Source: JANNVK01 sp031414415 (GTDB taxonomy: Bacteria > Acidobacteriota > Blastocatellia > Pyrinomonadales > Pyrinomonadaceae). From it: 64,000 bases of DNA. The translations under genes and the position numbers were made by a program. A model generated the notes under the pieces. That model ran no database searches. It saw only the letters and a program-made list of their open reading frames with translations, and was not told the DNA's origin. Positions 26,149-34,645 of the stretch are shown piece by piece. The stretch spans positions 1 to 64,000 of the forward strand of contig JANNVK010000148.1 in the NCBI GenBank assembly GCA_031414415.1, in the 5' to 3' direction. The first letter of the stretch is position 1, and each line of letters starts with the position of its first letter.

Positions 26149-26592
26149 CTGTAACGCTGTCATCCTGATGGCGGTCTTGTGAGCATCTTGCTCGCAAGTC
26201 ATTTTAAACTCGAAGATACTTGGGATTTGAGATGCGTTGGCTGGAAGCACAACGCGACCGCCGACTGGAAGTCAGCGATACTAACAAGCTGTAACGCCGT
26301 CACCCTGACGGCGGTCTTGTGAGCATCTTGCTCGCAAGTCATTTTAAACTCGAAGATATTTGGGACTTAAGAAGCGTTGGCTGGAAGCACAACGCGACCG
26401 CCGACTGGAAGTCAGCGATACTAACAAGCTGTAACGCTGTCATCCTGACGGCGGTCTTGTGAGCATCTTGCTCGCAACTTTCTTGCTTTCGAAATTGTTT
26501 GGATTCAAAAAGCGTTGGCTGGAAGCTCAACGCAACCGCTGGTTGGAAACCTGCGTTACTTTCGTATTGCTGGCATCTTGCCAACGCAGCGT
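26149..26592. repeat. Tandem 140-bp repeat, two full units plus a diverged third
   Basis: Units start at CTGTAACGC: 26149, 26289 and 26429, exactly 140 bp apart. Units 1 and 2 are almost identical. Unit 3 matches for its first 50 bases (to TCTTGCTCGCAA), then diverges but keeps GCGTTGGCTGGAAGC. Each carries the hairpin GAGCA-tct-TGCTC and a GCGACCGCCGACTGGAAG stretch resembling the REP-like elements at 60.1 and 61.0 kb. No gene is convincing inside; the long reading frames on both strands are repeat-derived. The block covers the whole 446-base gap. Confidence 0.85.
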
Positions 26593-26889
26593 TTACCAAT
26601 TAACCGAACCTTCTTTGCTCGAATCAATCTGAGCAATATTAACACCTTCGTCGTAAAAGAAAATCTTCATATTATCGAACAAAAAAGTGTGCGAATCAGG
26701 ATTTGATACGTCCAAACCGAAGTGATTAATCAACTGATTTTGTTTCTGTAACCATTCTTTCCAACAATTTTTGCAACACTCTGTCCCGATTTTTTGACCT
26801 AATTCGGTCGGGATTGGTGCAAAGCCGATTGCCTCGCCTTTTTGTCCGCATTTTGCACATTTAAAACTATCGCTATTAAATAAACCCAT
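26593..26889 (-). CDS. YggX-like (Fe(II)-trafficking family) protein with N-terminal zinc ribbon
   Basis: This 98-residue protein begins with two C-x2-C pairs (CAKCG, CKNC). It continues with WKEWLQKQNQLINHFGLDV, then NPDSHTFLFDNMKIFFY, the C-terminal helices of the YggX/oxidative-damage-protection family. YggX proteins help protect iron-sulfur clusters. The fused zinc-ribbon start is not part of classic YggX, so the assignment is by the second half only. It precedes the peroxiredoxin gene on the same strand (20-base gap in reverse order), which fits an oxidative-stress context. Confidence 0.7.
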   Translation of the reverse strand: MGLFNSDSFKCAKCGQKGEAIGFAPIPTELGQKIGTECCKNCWKEWLQKQNQLINHFGLDVSNPDSHTFLFDNMKIFFYDEGVNIAQIDSSKEGSVNW

Positions 26890-26909
26890 TTTCTCTAACT
26901 CCTAGTTTC

Positions 26910-27362
26910 TTAACTATTTGCCTTGCGTATTTCGTCTAAAATATCTTCGTCTTTTGGACGAAAAAGGCTAATTGTTTCTGTCTTTTTGTATGTAATTATT
27001 CCGTCTTTGTTGATGACAAATGTGGCTCTCGCCGAACGATTTGGGAGCCACGATTTTACATCGTAAAGGCTTATTACTTCATATTTGTCGTCAGATAAAA
27101 GTCGCAATGTAAGCGTATGTTTTTCGGCAAATTTTTTATGAGATTCGTGCGAATCAGTCGAAATGCCAACAACCACAGCACCAGTTTCCTGATATTGCGT
27201 CCAATTATCGCGAACTGAGCAAAGCTGTTTGGTGCAAATTGGCGTGTCATCTCCCGGATAAAATAACAAAACCACAACTTTTCCGAGTTGCGTTGATAAT
27301 TTCCAGATGTCGCCTTCACCGTCTTTCAACGAAAAATCAGCAGCTTTATCGCCAACATTCAT
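26910..27362 (-). CDS. bcp: Peroxiredoxin, BCP/PrxQ type
   Basis: This 150-residue thioredoxin-fold peroxidase has the motif YPGDDTPICTKQLC, with peroxidatic Cys C43 and resolving Cys C48 five residues later, the PrxQ arrangement. The conserved Arg lies in PNRSARATFVINKDG. It reduces hydrogen peroxide and organic peroxides using thioredoxin. The gene is followed 20 bases later by the YggX-like gene. The cytosolic location is inferred from the lack of a signal peptide. Confidence 0.9.
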   Translation of the reverse strand: MNVGDKAADFSLKDGEGDIWKLSTQLGKVVVLLFYPGDDTPICTKQLCSVRDNWTQYQETGAVVVGISTDSHESHKKFAEKHTLTLRLLSDDKYEVISLYDVKSWLPNRSARATFVINKDGIITYKKTETISLFRPKDEDILDEIRKANS

Positions 27363-27402
27363 AAAATAACCTCAATTCGTAATCATAACTTTAGAGCCGT
27401 AT

Positions 27403-27876
27403 TTACGCAAATTTTGGATAAAGCAATCTGAACCTTTCACAACAAACGAGCATCTTTTCATCAAATTCAAAACCCAATTCGCGGCATTCTTTGGTGAAAT
27501 AATCGCGATGACCTTTTCGCCAATCGTCGATGTTCTCGTCGCCTTCGCCTTCGTCTTTAGCGAAGCTATAATCCACCTCTAAAAATGGAATATGACGAAT
27601 TTCTGTTGTTTGGATTATGCACAACGGCTTGCCTTCAAAATCAGTTACAACGCTGTATCCATCAGCGATTGGTGCGTTCTCAGGAATCTTTTCGTTGACT
27701 AAAACGAGACTTGCGGTTGCTCGCTTTGTGCCATTTACAACAAAATTTGCGAGGTAAATCGACATTTCTTGCGAGTTGCCGAAATACCAAATTTGACAAG
27801 GCGTATCTTCAGGAATCGAACGATTTGCTTTGCGAAACGTGTTCCAATATTCTTGTGCTAAGTGATTTTTATTCAT
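27403..27876 (-). CDS. ASCH-domain protein
   Basis: A 157-residue protein made of one ASCH (PUA-like) fold: IWYFGNSQEMSIYLANFVVNGTKRATASLV, then GYSVVTDFEGKPLCIIQTTEI, then DEGEGDENIDDWRKGHRDYF and CCERFRLLYP. The family binds RNA or nucleotides; some members hydrolyse N4-acetylcytidine. The exact substrate is not determinable here. It begins one base after the stop of the ATP-grasp gene on the same strand, so the two are probably co-transcribed. Confidence 0.85.
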   Translation of the reverse strand: MNKNHLAQEYWNTFRKANRSIPEDTPCQIWYFGNSQEMSIYLANFVVNGTKRATASLVLVNEKIPENAPIADGYSVVTDFEGKPLCIIQTTEIRHIPFLEVDYSFAKDEGEGDENIDDWRKGHRDYFTKECRELGFEFDEKMLVCCERFRLLYPKFA

Positions 27877-27877
27877 A

Positions 27878-28741
27878 TTAATTTAGTAGATCGGCAATTG
27901 CCTTTGCAAACCGAATCGGAGAATTTTTATCCATTCGAAAATACAACGCAGGTTCAATCAATTCAAGTTCCATCAAGCAAAAATCGTCGTTTTCATCGCG
28001 GACAAAATCGACTCGCGAATAAAGCGGAAGCGGTTTTATACAATCCAGAACTTTCTTCGCTGCGTCAAGTAACTTTGCCGATGGTTGCACTGGTTGAATA
28101 TTTCCGCCGTGTTCCTCTTGAACTCGAAAATCATCTGTTTTCGGAGTTTTCAAAATTATGTGGCTGTAATCTTCGCCAAAATAAAACAATGAATATTCGC
28201 CTTCGCTAACCACATTTGGCATAAATGGCTGAACCATAAAAGGTTTATTTGTAAATACTTCGGTCAAATTTACATCAAACTCAGACAAACGATATGTAAA
28301 TTCCGCTGTCGCCGAAATTATCGGTTTGATAATGAGTTCGCCAGTTTTGAAGAACGCTTTCCAATCGTCGAATTTCGATTTTGTAACTGATATTTCGTCA
28401 CAAATTGCCCAAATTGTCGGAACAATCTTCACGCCTTTCGCTTCCAATTCTTGCAAATAGGTTTTCGCCAAATTCCATTCGACAGTCGCGAGCGAGTTTT
28501 CAAGTCTCGCGTTTGAAGCCTTAATTTTTCGCAGAACTTCTAAAAATTCCGCGGGTGATTTTTGATAATCCCAAGTTGTGCGAATAATTACCGCTTCGAA
28601 ATCATCCCAATTTACGCTTGTATTTCGCCAAGAAACTAAGGAAACTTCAAAACCAAGTTCTCGCAAAGGTTCCATCGCGAGTTCGTCATCAAACGTATAG
28701 CCATCAAGGCAATCCATTGAAAGAAAACAAATCTGTCTCAT
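27878..28741 (-). CDS. ATP-grasp domain protein
   Basis: A 287-residue enzyme of the RimK/cycloserine-synthetase-like ATP-grasp group. There is an N-terminal pre-ATP-grasp domain (FEAVIIRTTWDYQKSP), a lysine-bearing strand (GELIIKPIISATAEFTYRL), and the metal-binding C-terminal strand (SRVDFVRDENDDFCLMELELIEPALYF). It would ligate a carboxylate to an amine with ATP; the substrate is unknown. It lies between pyrE (upstream, 12 bases) and the ASCH gene (downstream, 1 base) in one minus-strand run. Confidence 0.85.
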   Translation of the reverse strand: MRQICFLSMDCLDGYTFDDELAMEPLRELGFEVSLVSWRNTSVNWDDFEAVIIRTTWDYQKSPAEFLEVLRKIKASNARLENSLATVEWNLAKTYLQELEAKGVKIVPTIWAICDEISVTKSKFDDWKAFFKTGELIIKPIISATAEFTYRLSEFDVNLTEVFTNKPFMVQPFMPNVVSEGEYSLFYFGEDYSHIILKTPKTDDFRVQEEHGGNIQPVQPSAKLLDAAKKVLDCIKPLPLYSRVDFVRDENDDFCLMELELIEPALYFRMDKNSPIRFAKAIADLLN

Positions 28742-28750
28742 ACTTTTGCC

Positions 28751-28771
28751 TTTTTACTTTTTACTTTTTAC
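28751..28771. repeat. Heptamer tandem repeat (TTTTTAC) at the pyrE stop
   Basis: Three exact TTTTTAC units (28751-28757, 28758-28764, 28765-28771). On the coding strand they give the last residues and stop codon of PyrE (EVKSKK-stop). Confidence 0.85.
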
Positions 28772-29341
28772 TTCGCTCCGGCTTCCAGGTTTAATCGCTA
28801 TTTCACCATTCGCACAATTAGGGCAAACCTCTGTCGAATAAGATTTTACCTCAAGTGTGACGAGTGCAATTCGCGGCACTCCAACGTCTGCTTTTCCGCC
28901 CGAACGGTCAATTATCGAAGCTGCCGCTGTAACTATTCCGCCGTGATTTTCGATGACGCTGATGCATTCTTTCGTTGAGCCGCCAGTAGTGATTACATCT
29001 TCAACAACCAAGAATCTTTCGTTTTCGTGAATCGAAAAACCACGACGTAAAGTCATCACACCTTCCTGTCGTTCCGTCCAAATAAACGGCAAATTTAATG
29101 CTTTTGCGGTTTCGTAGCCAATTACAAGTCCGCCAATTGCGGGCGAAACTACGCAGTCGAATTCGTGTCCAGCAAATTTTTCTGCAATCAATTTTCCAAA
29201 GGTTTCGGCAGCTTTCGGATCACGTAAAGCCAATGCACACTGCAAATAGCTTGGCGAATGTAAGCCGCTGGAGAGAATAAAATGTCCATCGAGAAGTGCG
29301 TTTGTTTTTTTAAATTGAGCAAGAATGTCTGTTTCGTTCAT
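28754..29341 (-). CDS. pyrE: Orotate phosphoribosyltransferase
   Basis: About 195 residues from the ATG at 29341; an upstream in-frame TTG at 29359 is less likely. The PRPP-binding motif is FLVVEDVITTGGSTKE; SGLHSPSYLQCALA, VVSPAIGGLVIGYETA and RRGFSIHENERFL are typical of OPRTase. It makes OMP from orotate and PRPP in pyrimidine synthesis. An extra C-terminal segment with a C-x2-C (CPNCANGE) is followed by a tail encoded by the heptamer repeat at 28751. It leads a probable operon with the ATP-grasp and ASCH genes and is divergent from the exonuclease gene. Confidence 0.93.
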   Translation of the reverse strand: MNETDILAQFKKTNALLDGHFILSSGLHSPSYLQCALALRDPKAAETFGKLIAEKFAGHEFDCVVSPAIGGLVIGYETAKALNLPFIWTERQEGVMTLRRGFSIHENERFLVVEDVITTGGSTKECISVIENHGGIVTAAASIIDRSGGKADVGVPRIALVTLEVKSYSTEVCPNCANGEIAIKPGSRSEVKSKK

Positions 29342-29398
29342 TGTTAAATTTTGTTGCAAAGGTTGCGGAAAATAGTTTTCGAGTTAGAATAAAGCTAA

Positions 29399-30199
29399 AT
29401 GGTTCCTTTTTCAAACCTAATATCCGATTCGCTTTTAATTAACGAAACAATCAAACTCCTTCACGCTTCTGGCGGAAGTGCGTCTGCGATTGATGTCGTC
29501 GATGCAGTGATGAAAATTCGCAAACCTGACATCAAATGGGCGAAAATGTTGGTTACTGGAATGGTCAATGATGATCCGAGACTTGCCTTAAATGAAGATA
29601 TAGTTGAACTTATTCCACTCAAGCATGATTTAATCAATCTCACCGAAACAGATTATGTCGTTTTCGATTTTGAAACAACCGGAGCAAAATGTCCGCCGTG
29701 TCGCGTTACTGAAATTGGTGCTTATCGGATAGAAAAAGGCAAAATCGCGGGTGAATTTCAAACCTTAATCAATCCGGAAACTTCAATTCCGCCATTTATT
29801 ACTGAGTTGACGAGAATCACGGATTCGATGGTCGAAAATGCACCAAAATTTGGCGAGATTGCCGGAGATTTTCTCGATTTTATAGGCGACGCAGTTTTGG
29901 TCGCACACAATTCGCAATTTGATATGAAGTTTTTAGACCACGAACTTGGTCGTGTTTTTCAAGGTTATCGAATTGCAAATCCGAGCCTTTGCACAGTCCA
30001 ACTTTCGCGAAGACTTGTTCCAAACATCGAAAATCACAAATTAAAAACACTTGCAGAATATTTCTGTGTTGACCTCACTAATCATCACCGTGCAGCCTGC
30101 GACGCGAATGCGACAGCGAAGATCTTCGTTGAATTGCTCACAAAACTTGAGGAAAAAGGCGTGAACGATTTGGCTGGAGCGAGAAAAGTAAAATTGTAA
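29399..30199 (+). CDS. DnaQ-like 3'-5' exonuclease
   Basis: A 266-residue DEDDh exonuclease preceded by about 75 extra residues. ExoI is VVFDFETTGAKCPPCRVTEIGA (D and E ligands), ExoII is VAHNSQFDMKFLDHEL, and ExoIII is HHRAACDANATAKIF (H and D). This resembles the epsilon subunit/PolC-type exonuclease family. The N-terminal part (INETIKLLHASGGSASAIDVVDAVM) resembles a small winged-helix domain. It may proofread or process DNA/RNA; no polymerase gene is adjacent. It is divergent from pyrE with a 57-base gap. Confidence 0.88.
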   Translation: MVPFSNLISDSLLINETIKLLHASGGSASAIDVVDAVMKIRKPDIKWAKMLVTGMVNDDPRLALNEDIVELIPLKHDLINLTETDYVVFDFETTGAKCPPCRVTEIGAYRIEKGKIAGEFQTLINPETSIPPFITELTRITDSMVENAPKFGEIAGDFLDFIGDAVLVAHNSQFDMKFLDHELGRVFQGYRIANPSLCTVQLSRRLVPNIENHKLKTLAEYFCVDLTNHHRAACDANATAKIFVELLTKLEEKGVNDLAGARKVKL

Positions 30200-30205
30200 A
30201 ATATT

Positions 30206-30223
30206 ATCTATTGACATCTATTG
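30206..30223 (+). promoter_or_regulatory. Direct repeat upstream of parD, possible ParD operator
   Basis: ATCTATTG occurs at 30206-30213 and 30216-30223, one helical turn (10 bp) apart. It overlaps a TTGACA (30211-30216) that could be a -35 box. Ribbon-helix-helix antitoxins commonly bind such repeats to repress their own operon. The -10 box is not clear. Confidence 0.4.
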
Positions 30224-30258
30224 CCATAATATCGTTCAATTATATTGGAGTAAAAATT

Positions 30259-30528
30259 ATGGCAACTGCAACGATCAATATCTCAATACCTGACAGTTTG
30301 AAATTACAAGTGGAAAAAATCATTGAAACCGAAGGTTATGGCAATACAAGTGAATTTTTTCGTGATCTTGTCCGTGATTATGTGAAGCGGTCGCAAGAGC
30401 GGAAACTTGAGGCAATGCTTGTAGAAGCTATTGAAAATGGAGACTTTACACCGCTAACAAAATCCGATTTCGATGGAGTAAAACAGCGTGGACTTGAGAG
30501 ATTGAAGAAACAAGGTGTAACAACGTAA
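30259..30528 (+). CDS. parD: ParD-type ribbon-helix-helix antitoxin
   Basis: From the ATG at 30259 (GGAG 10 bases upstream) the product is 89 residues. The start is a ribbon-helix-helix domain, ATINISIPDSLKLQVEKII, with NTSEFFRDLVRDYVKR as helix 2. An acidic tail (FTPLTKSDFDGVKQRGLERL) is suited to wrap the toxin. An in-frame start 16 residues upstream is unlikely. The stop codon overlaps the toxin ATG (TAATG), the usual coupled TA arrangement. It would neutralise ParE and repress the operon. Confidence 0.9.
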   Translation: MATATINISIPDSLKLQVEKIIETEGYGNTSEFFRDLVRDYVKRSQERKLEAMLVEAIENGDFTPLTKSDFDGVKQRGLERLKKQGVTT

Positions 30529-30840
30529 TGTTTGATTTTATAAAAAGCGTTCAGTCGATTCGTGATATTGAAGAGGCGTTCGTTTTTTATAGCGGAGGAC
30601 AATCTTGAGGTTGCTATTCGTTTTCTCGAGTCAATTGAGGAGAGTATTTTAAGAATTGCTGAGCATCCATATATTGGGAGCAATAGGAAATTTGAAAATA
30701 CAAAACTCAAAGAAGTTAGAATGTGGATTGTCAACGATTTTGCTGATTATGCAATCTTTTATGAAATTGAAGATAAAACAATAAAAATATTGCGTTTTAT
30801 GAATACAAAACGAGATATAAGTTCTATCTTTAATTTGTAA
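30528..30840 (+). pseudogene. parE: ParE/RelE-type toxin, split by a 1-base frameshift
   Basis: The ATG at 30528 reads MFDFIKSVQSIRDIEEAFVF and then terminates at 30606. The next frame carries the rest of a ParE toxin: FIAEDNLEVAIRFLE, ILRIAEHPYIG, FADYAIFYEIEDKTIKILRF. The join is the six-T run at 30583-30588; with five T the gene would be one 103-residue toxin. As written, only a short GTG-started frame (30562-30840) could be made, with a nonsense N-terminus. Either the toxin is inactivated, its expression depends on slippage, or the base count is a sequencing error. The antitoxin upstream is intact. Confidence 0.75.
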
Positions 30841-30869
30841 ATATATTTGCCAAACAAATTGACAAAAAA

Positions 30870-31361
30870 CTAGCTCCAAGTCTTCCGTTTCTTAAAACTT
30901 TTTACAACCATATCTTTCCTCATTTTTGGCAAATGGTCAATAAAAAGTTTTCCGTTGCAATGGTCAGTTTCGTGAAGCAAGCATCTTGCCGCGAGTCCTT
31001 CGGCGGTTTGTTCGAACCATTCGCCGTTTTCGTTTTGGGCTTTAATCGTAACTTTATTGGCACGAACCACAACTGCCGGAACTTTCCCGAGTGATAAACA
31101 GCCTTCTTGTCCGCTTTGTTCGCCTTCGGTGTGAATTATTTCAGGATTTGCAGCAACGAGTTTTACGTCTTCGCAGTCCATCACAAAAAGTCGCAAATTC
31201 AACCCAATTTGCGGTGCAGCTAGCCCGACTCCATCGGCTTCATACATTGTTTCAAACATATCAGCGACTAAAATCTGAAATTCCTCATCAAATTTAGTGA
31301 TAGGTTTGCCGATTTCGGCGAGAACTTTTTCGGGATACTCTGTTATTTTTCTGACGCTCAT
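30870..31361 (-). CDS. def: Peptide deformylase
   Basis: From the ATG at 31361 the product is 163 residues; a longer in-frame start would overlap the upstream gene. Motif 1 is GVGLAAPQIG, motif 2 EGCLSLG (metal Cys), and motif 3 HETDHCNG (two metal His and catalytic Glu). It removes formyl from new proteins in the cytosol. Its ATG overlaps the stop of the GT39 gene by four bases (ATGA), so this essential gene is the last in the long minus-strand polysaccharide run. It is convergent with the ParDE pair. Confidence 0.95.
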   Translation of the reverse strand: MSVRKITEYPEKVLAEIGKPITKFDEEFQILVADMFETMYEADGVGLAAPQIGLNLRLFVMDCEDVKLVAANPEIIHTEGEQSGQEGCLSLGKVPAVVVRANKVTIKAQNENGEWFEQTAEGLAARCLLHETDHCNGKLFIDHLPKMRKDMVVKSFKKRKTWS

Positions 31362-32866
31362 TTTTTTCTCAACAATCTTGCTTTTTCCAGATAAAAATCT
31401 TTTGTTTCGATAACATTGTAGTTTTTTGCGACAAAATCTTCCAATGGCTGGCAAGCAACCGTCGTCTGACAATTATCTTCAGTTAAAAGCCAAATTTCGG
31501 TTGCATCGGGCGGAATTTTCGAAATCGTGAAGTCGATTTGTTTGCGAAGACTGTTTTCTGTTTCTTTTTTTCCTTCAAGCCAAAAATCGACAAATTTCTC
31601 GTCCGGCAATATTTTATTTGCACCTCGATAATGAACCCGAAACGACAAAACATCATAAACTTGAAAGATAATAATTGGCTGATTTGGCTTCTCATTTTGT
31701 TCGACAAACTCCGCAACTCTCGCCCAATCGCCACGTTTTGCGGCATTTGGATAAAGTTTATAAAGCGAATATGGAAAAAGACACAGACAAATCAGTCCAA
31801 ATATCAGCCAAATTCGATTAAATTTTTCGGTAATTAAAGTCGATAAAACCACGAATTGTAAAAAAATAACAGAGACAAATAACGGTGAAAAATGTCGAAT
31901 TGCGATATAAATTTCACCAAGTGCAAAATATGAAACTGCCATAAACGCAAGCATTACAAGGTTTATAGTCGCGAAAATAAGTGTTGCCTGATTAATCTTT
32001 CGAAATCTTGTGGCGAATGCGTAAACTGAAAAAACAGCTAAAAGAATCAGCAAAATTCGATTGCGTAAAATTGAAATAATTGTCGGTTCTGAAGTCGGAA
32101 GAATTTCAGTCGGAATCGTAAAAGTTAGGATCGAAGCCCAAATTGTTCGGAGTAAAATTACGATTGATTTTTCAGCGGTATAAACAGCCTCGCGACCAGT
32201 AAATTGCTGAGAAATAACCGATAAAAGCGGAATAATGCAAATGCCAACAAAAAGCATTTGGAGAAAATAATTTTTCGCATCTTTCCAACGTTTCAAAACT
32301 AGCAAAACGCAAAAATGTGCAACCAAAATGAAGCCTAGATAATAATGCGTGTAGAGCGAAATAATCGAAATTAGAACATAAATAAACTGCGAATTTCTGT
32401 TTGATTTAGCCTGATCTTCTTGCAAATAGCCGTTAATAAAAAACTTCAAAAGCAATATTGAGAGCAAAATTATCGCTGAATATCCGCGAATTTCCAGACT
32501 TGCCATAAACAAAAATGGATGCAGAGCAAAGAAAATCGTCAAATACTTTGTCTGTTTTTCGTTCAGCCAATTTTTCGCAATGCTCGGAAAAATAGCGATA
32601 GAAGCAACACTAAAAATGATTGAAAAAATGCGAGCAAAGAAAACTGAATTATCAATATTTCGCCACAAACTTAGTAGCAAAAAGTACAACGGAGATTGTT
32701 TTTCGACAGCGAAAACTGTTTCAAATGTGAAAGATAAACCGTGATTTGTAGTTTCGAGAGTTGAGGCTTCATCAGACCAAACATTTAGAAAATAAGCTAG
32801 CGGAAGTGAAATTGCCAGATGCAATGCAATCAAAATCAGAACTAATTTTTTGTGACTTTTTACCAT
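31358..32866 (-). CDS. GT39-like (GT-C) membrane glycosyltransferase
   Basis: About 502 residues from the ATG at 32866, which gives a first helix at KLVLILIALHLAISLPLAYFL followed by the WSDEAST loop carrying the catalytic Asp-Glu of GT-C enzymes. Around ten further hydrophobic helices follow (LFMASLEIRGYSAIILL, FIYVLISIISLYTHYYLGFI), then a periplasmic C-terminal domain of about 100 residues. It should transfer a sugar from a polyprenyl carrier outside the inner membrane. It follows the methyltransferase with one base between and overlaps def by four. An in-frame start 33 residues earlier lies inside the upstream gene. Confidence 0.85.
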   Translation of the reverse strand: MVKSHKKLVLILIALHLAISLPLAYFLNVWSDEASTLETTNHGLSFTFETVFAVEKQSPLYFLLLSLWRNIDNSVFFARIFSIIFSVASIAIFPSIAKNWLNEKQTKYLTIFFALHPFLFMASLEIRGYSAIILLSILLLKFFINGYLQEDQAKSNRNSQFIYVLISIISLYTHYYLGFILVAHFCVLLVLKRWKDAKNYFLQMLFVGICIIPLLSVISQQFTGREAVYTAEKSIVILLRTIWASILTFTIPTEILPTSEPTIISILRNRILLILLAVFSVYAFATRFRKINQATLIFATINLVMLAFMAVSYFALGEIYIAIRHFSPLFVSVIFLQFVVLSTLITEKFNRIWLIFGLICLCLFPYSLYKLYPNAAKRGDWARVAEFVEQNEKPNQPIIIFQVYDVLSFRVHYRGANKILPDEKFVDFWLEGKKETENSLRKQIDFTISKIPPDATEIWLLTEDNCQTTVACQPLEDFVAKNYNVIETKDFYLEKARLLRKK

Positions 32867-32867
32867 T

Positions 32868-33701
32868 TTAAGATGCGGTTTTACGATACAAAGCCCAGAA
32901 CAAATCTTCACTCGGATAAGGAAAATTAAGTTTGTCGGGAATAAGTTTGAGTAAAAAACTATCACCTAAACGATATTTTAACAACGACTTAGCATGCTTG
33001 CCTGAAATTTTTTTACTTGGTCTGCCCGAAGCAACTTTATCGAAACCAAAATCTTTCAGAAAATCGGTTAATCCGTTTAACGAAAACCATTGCAAAACAC
33101 TCGGCGGCGAATATTCGTGCCAGTTTTTGCCAAATATTTTTGCAGAAATAGATTCACGATTCCACGTTTCAATGAGTAATAAACCGTTTTCTTCTAACAA
33201 GTTTGCTGCGTTTTCAAAAGATTTTCGTGGTTCATAAAAATGAGCCGCAACTTGAATCATCGAAACTAAATCAAACTTTTCGTCCGTTTTAAAAGTTTCG
33301 AGCGAGCCTTGGCGAATGTCTAAATTTAGTTTTTCACGTCCAAATTTTGCCATCGTAGCATTTGGTTCAAGCCCAATTCCTTTCCAATTTTCATCCGCAA
33401 AACCTTGCAAAATAAAACCTGCGGCAGATCCAACGTCCAATAATTTGCCACTTTCCGTAAACTTCGACAAAATTTTCGCATACATTTTCCCGCGTTCACG
33501 CAACATATTTCCTTCTGCAAAATAGTCGCTATAACCTGCACCGCCGCCACTGAAATATAAGTCGTCATAAATCATTGCAACGTGCAATTCATCCGCCGGA
33601 ATTTCCGCAAAACGATGTTTGCATTTTACACAATCTAGCAGATTAAAGCCTTTAACGACAAAGGCTTGATATGAATCTGATTGACATAATGGACACTTCA
33701 T
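32868..33701 (-). CDS. SAM-dependent methyltransferase with N-terminal zinc finger
   Basis: This 277-residue protein starts with C-x2-C pairs (MKCPLCQSDSYQAF, DCVKCKHRFAE), then a class I methyltransferase: motif I LLDVGSAAGFIL, an acidic residue in GIGLEPN, and LVSMIQVAAHFYEP. This Cys-rich class is common in polysaccharide and sugar-methylation loci. It overlaps the deacetylase upstream by four bases (ATGA) and leads into the GT39 gene, so translation is coupled. The substrate is probably a glycan or its precursor (inference). Confidence 0.88.
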   Translation of the reverse strand: MKCPLCQSDSYQAFVVKGFNLLDCVKCKHRFAEIPADELHVAMIYDDLYFSGGGAGYSDYFAEGNMLRERGKMYAKILSKFTESGKLLDVGSAAGFILQGFADENWKGIGLEPNATMAKFGREKLNLDIRQGSLETFKTDEKFDLVSMIQVAAHFYEPRKSFENAANLLEENGLLLIETWNRESISAKIFGKNWHEYSPPSVLQWFSLNGLTDFLKDFGFDKVASGRPSKKISGKHAKSLLKYRLGDSFLLKLIPDKLNFPYPSEDLFWALYRKTAS

Positions 33702-34645
33702 AGGCTCTTTATTGGCAAGTTTTTATCGCGAACAAAATCGGCGTGTTTTTTCATATTCACAATCTCAAAATTACCTGAAAGAGTTTCGATAATTTCGCTC
33801 AAAAATTCAAGTTTCTTTTCAAGTGGCAAATTCATCGCGGGGAAAAATTTAAGCTCAGCCGCATCTTCGCCTGACATAAAATCGAGCGGATGAAGGAGCA
33901 AACTTAGCTCAGTTCCGGTTAATTTGCACATCTGAACCGCTGTTTTCCAATAAGTTTTGGCGGCAAGTTTTGAAAATGTCGAAAGATAAATAACATAGCT
34001 GGCGTGAATCGGCGTTTTGAAGATCGGCAAAGTCGTTACTGGAATCTCGACCATAGATTTTTCGCCAATTTGCCATTTATAAGGCTTTAAACTCTGAAAT
34101 CCATCGCTGAATTTCCCGAATAGTTTCTTACGTTTCTCTTTTTCTTCGGCGGACATATCAGGCGAAGCGAGAAAGTAATATGCTCGTGCAAGCGGACCGA
34201 TATATGTTGGCAGCGTTGAGCAATCGTATTCATAACCGCGTTCCGCCAAAACTTCTAAAACCGTTGGCGAAAGCGAATAACCCGGACCGCGAAAGCCGAT
34301 GAGTTTTTGATTCGTAAAACGGGAGATTGCATTTTCAGTTTTCTCAAATTCTTCGGTAAGTTGTTCTTTTGAATAGAGATGAAGCCAAGGTTCGTGGTTG
34401 AAACTATGATTTCCGATCTCATGTCCGGCGGCAGTAATTTGCGAAAGTGCTTCGTGATTTTTATCAAGTGCAGCATCTTGTCCGACAATAAAATATGTAA
34501 TTTCCAAGTTTTTCTCTCGAAAAAATTCGAGCGAACGCGGCACAACGACATCTAGATACGACGGAAAACTTTCCCAACCAGTATCGCCGTGCGTTTTCAT
34601 ATACGACCATTTATTGTCGAGATCTAAACTTAAACTAGCTAACAT
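33698..34645 (-). CDS. NodB-type polysaccharide deacetylase
   Basis: A 315-residue cytosolic-type NodB fold with no signal peptide. The first motif is SLDLDNKWSY (Asp residues), and the metal motif is EIGNHSFNHEPW (H-x3-H). GFRGPGYSLSPTVLEVLAERGYEYDCSTLP carries the Arg loop, and LSLLLHPLDF carries the late His. It would remove acetyl groups from a glycan or glycolipid precursor. It is the first gene of a tight deacetylase/methyltransferase/GT39/def run. The ATG at 34645 is next to the AT-rich repeat that brackets the neighbouring four-helix-bundle gene. Confidence 0.88.
   Translation of the reverse strand: MLASLSLDLDNKWSYMKTHGDTGWESFPSYLDVVVPRSLEFFREKNLEITYFIVGQDAALDKNHEALSQITAAGHEIGNHSFNHEPWLHLYSKEQLTEEFEKTENAISRFTNQKLIGFRGPGYSLSPTVLEVLAERGYEYDCSTLPTYIGPLARAYYFLASPDMSAEEKEKRKKLFGKFSDGFQSLKPYKWQIGEKSMVEIPVTTLPIFKTPIHASYVIYLSTFSKLAAKTYWKTAVQMCKLTGTELSLLLHPLDFMSGEDAAELKFFPAMNLPLEKKLEFLSEIIETLSGNFEIVNMKKHADFVRDKNLPIKSL

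Noticed and set aside
26339..26599. Long minus-strand frame in the 140-bp repeats (phrases like DFQSAVAL)
   Set aside because: It spans repeat units and follows their period; such frames are typical of translated intergenic repeats, not of a gene.
30562..30840. GTG-started 92-residue protein as an intact toxin
   Set aside because: Its first nine residues are a frame-shifted reading of the real ParE N-terminus; the coupled ATG at 30528 is the true start.
31362..31472. Longer N-terminus of peptide deformylase
   Set aside because: It would overlap the GT39 gene by 115 bases, and the family starts at the chosen ATG.
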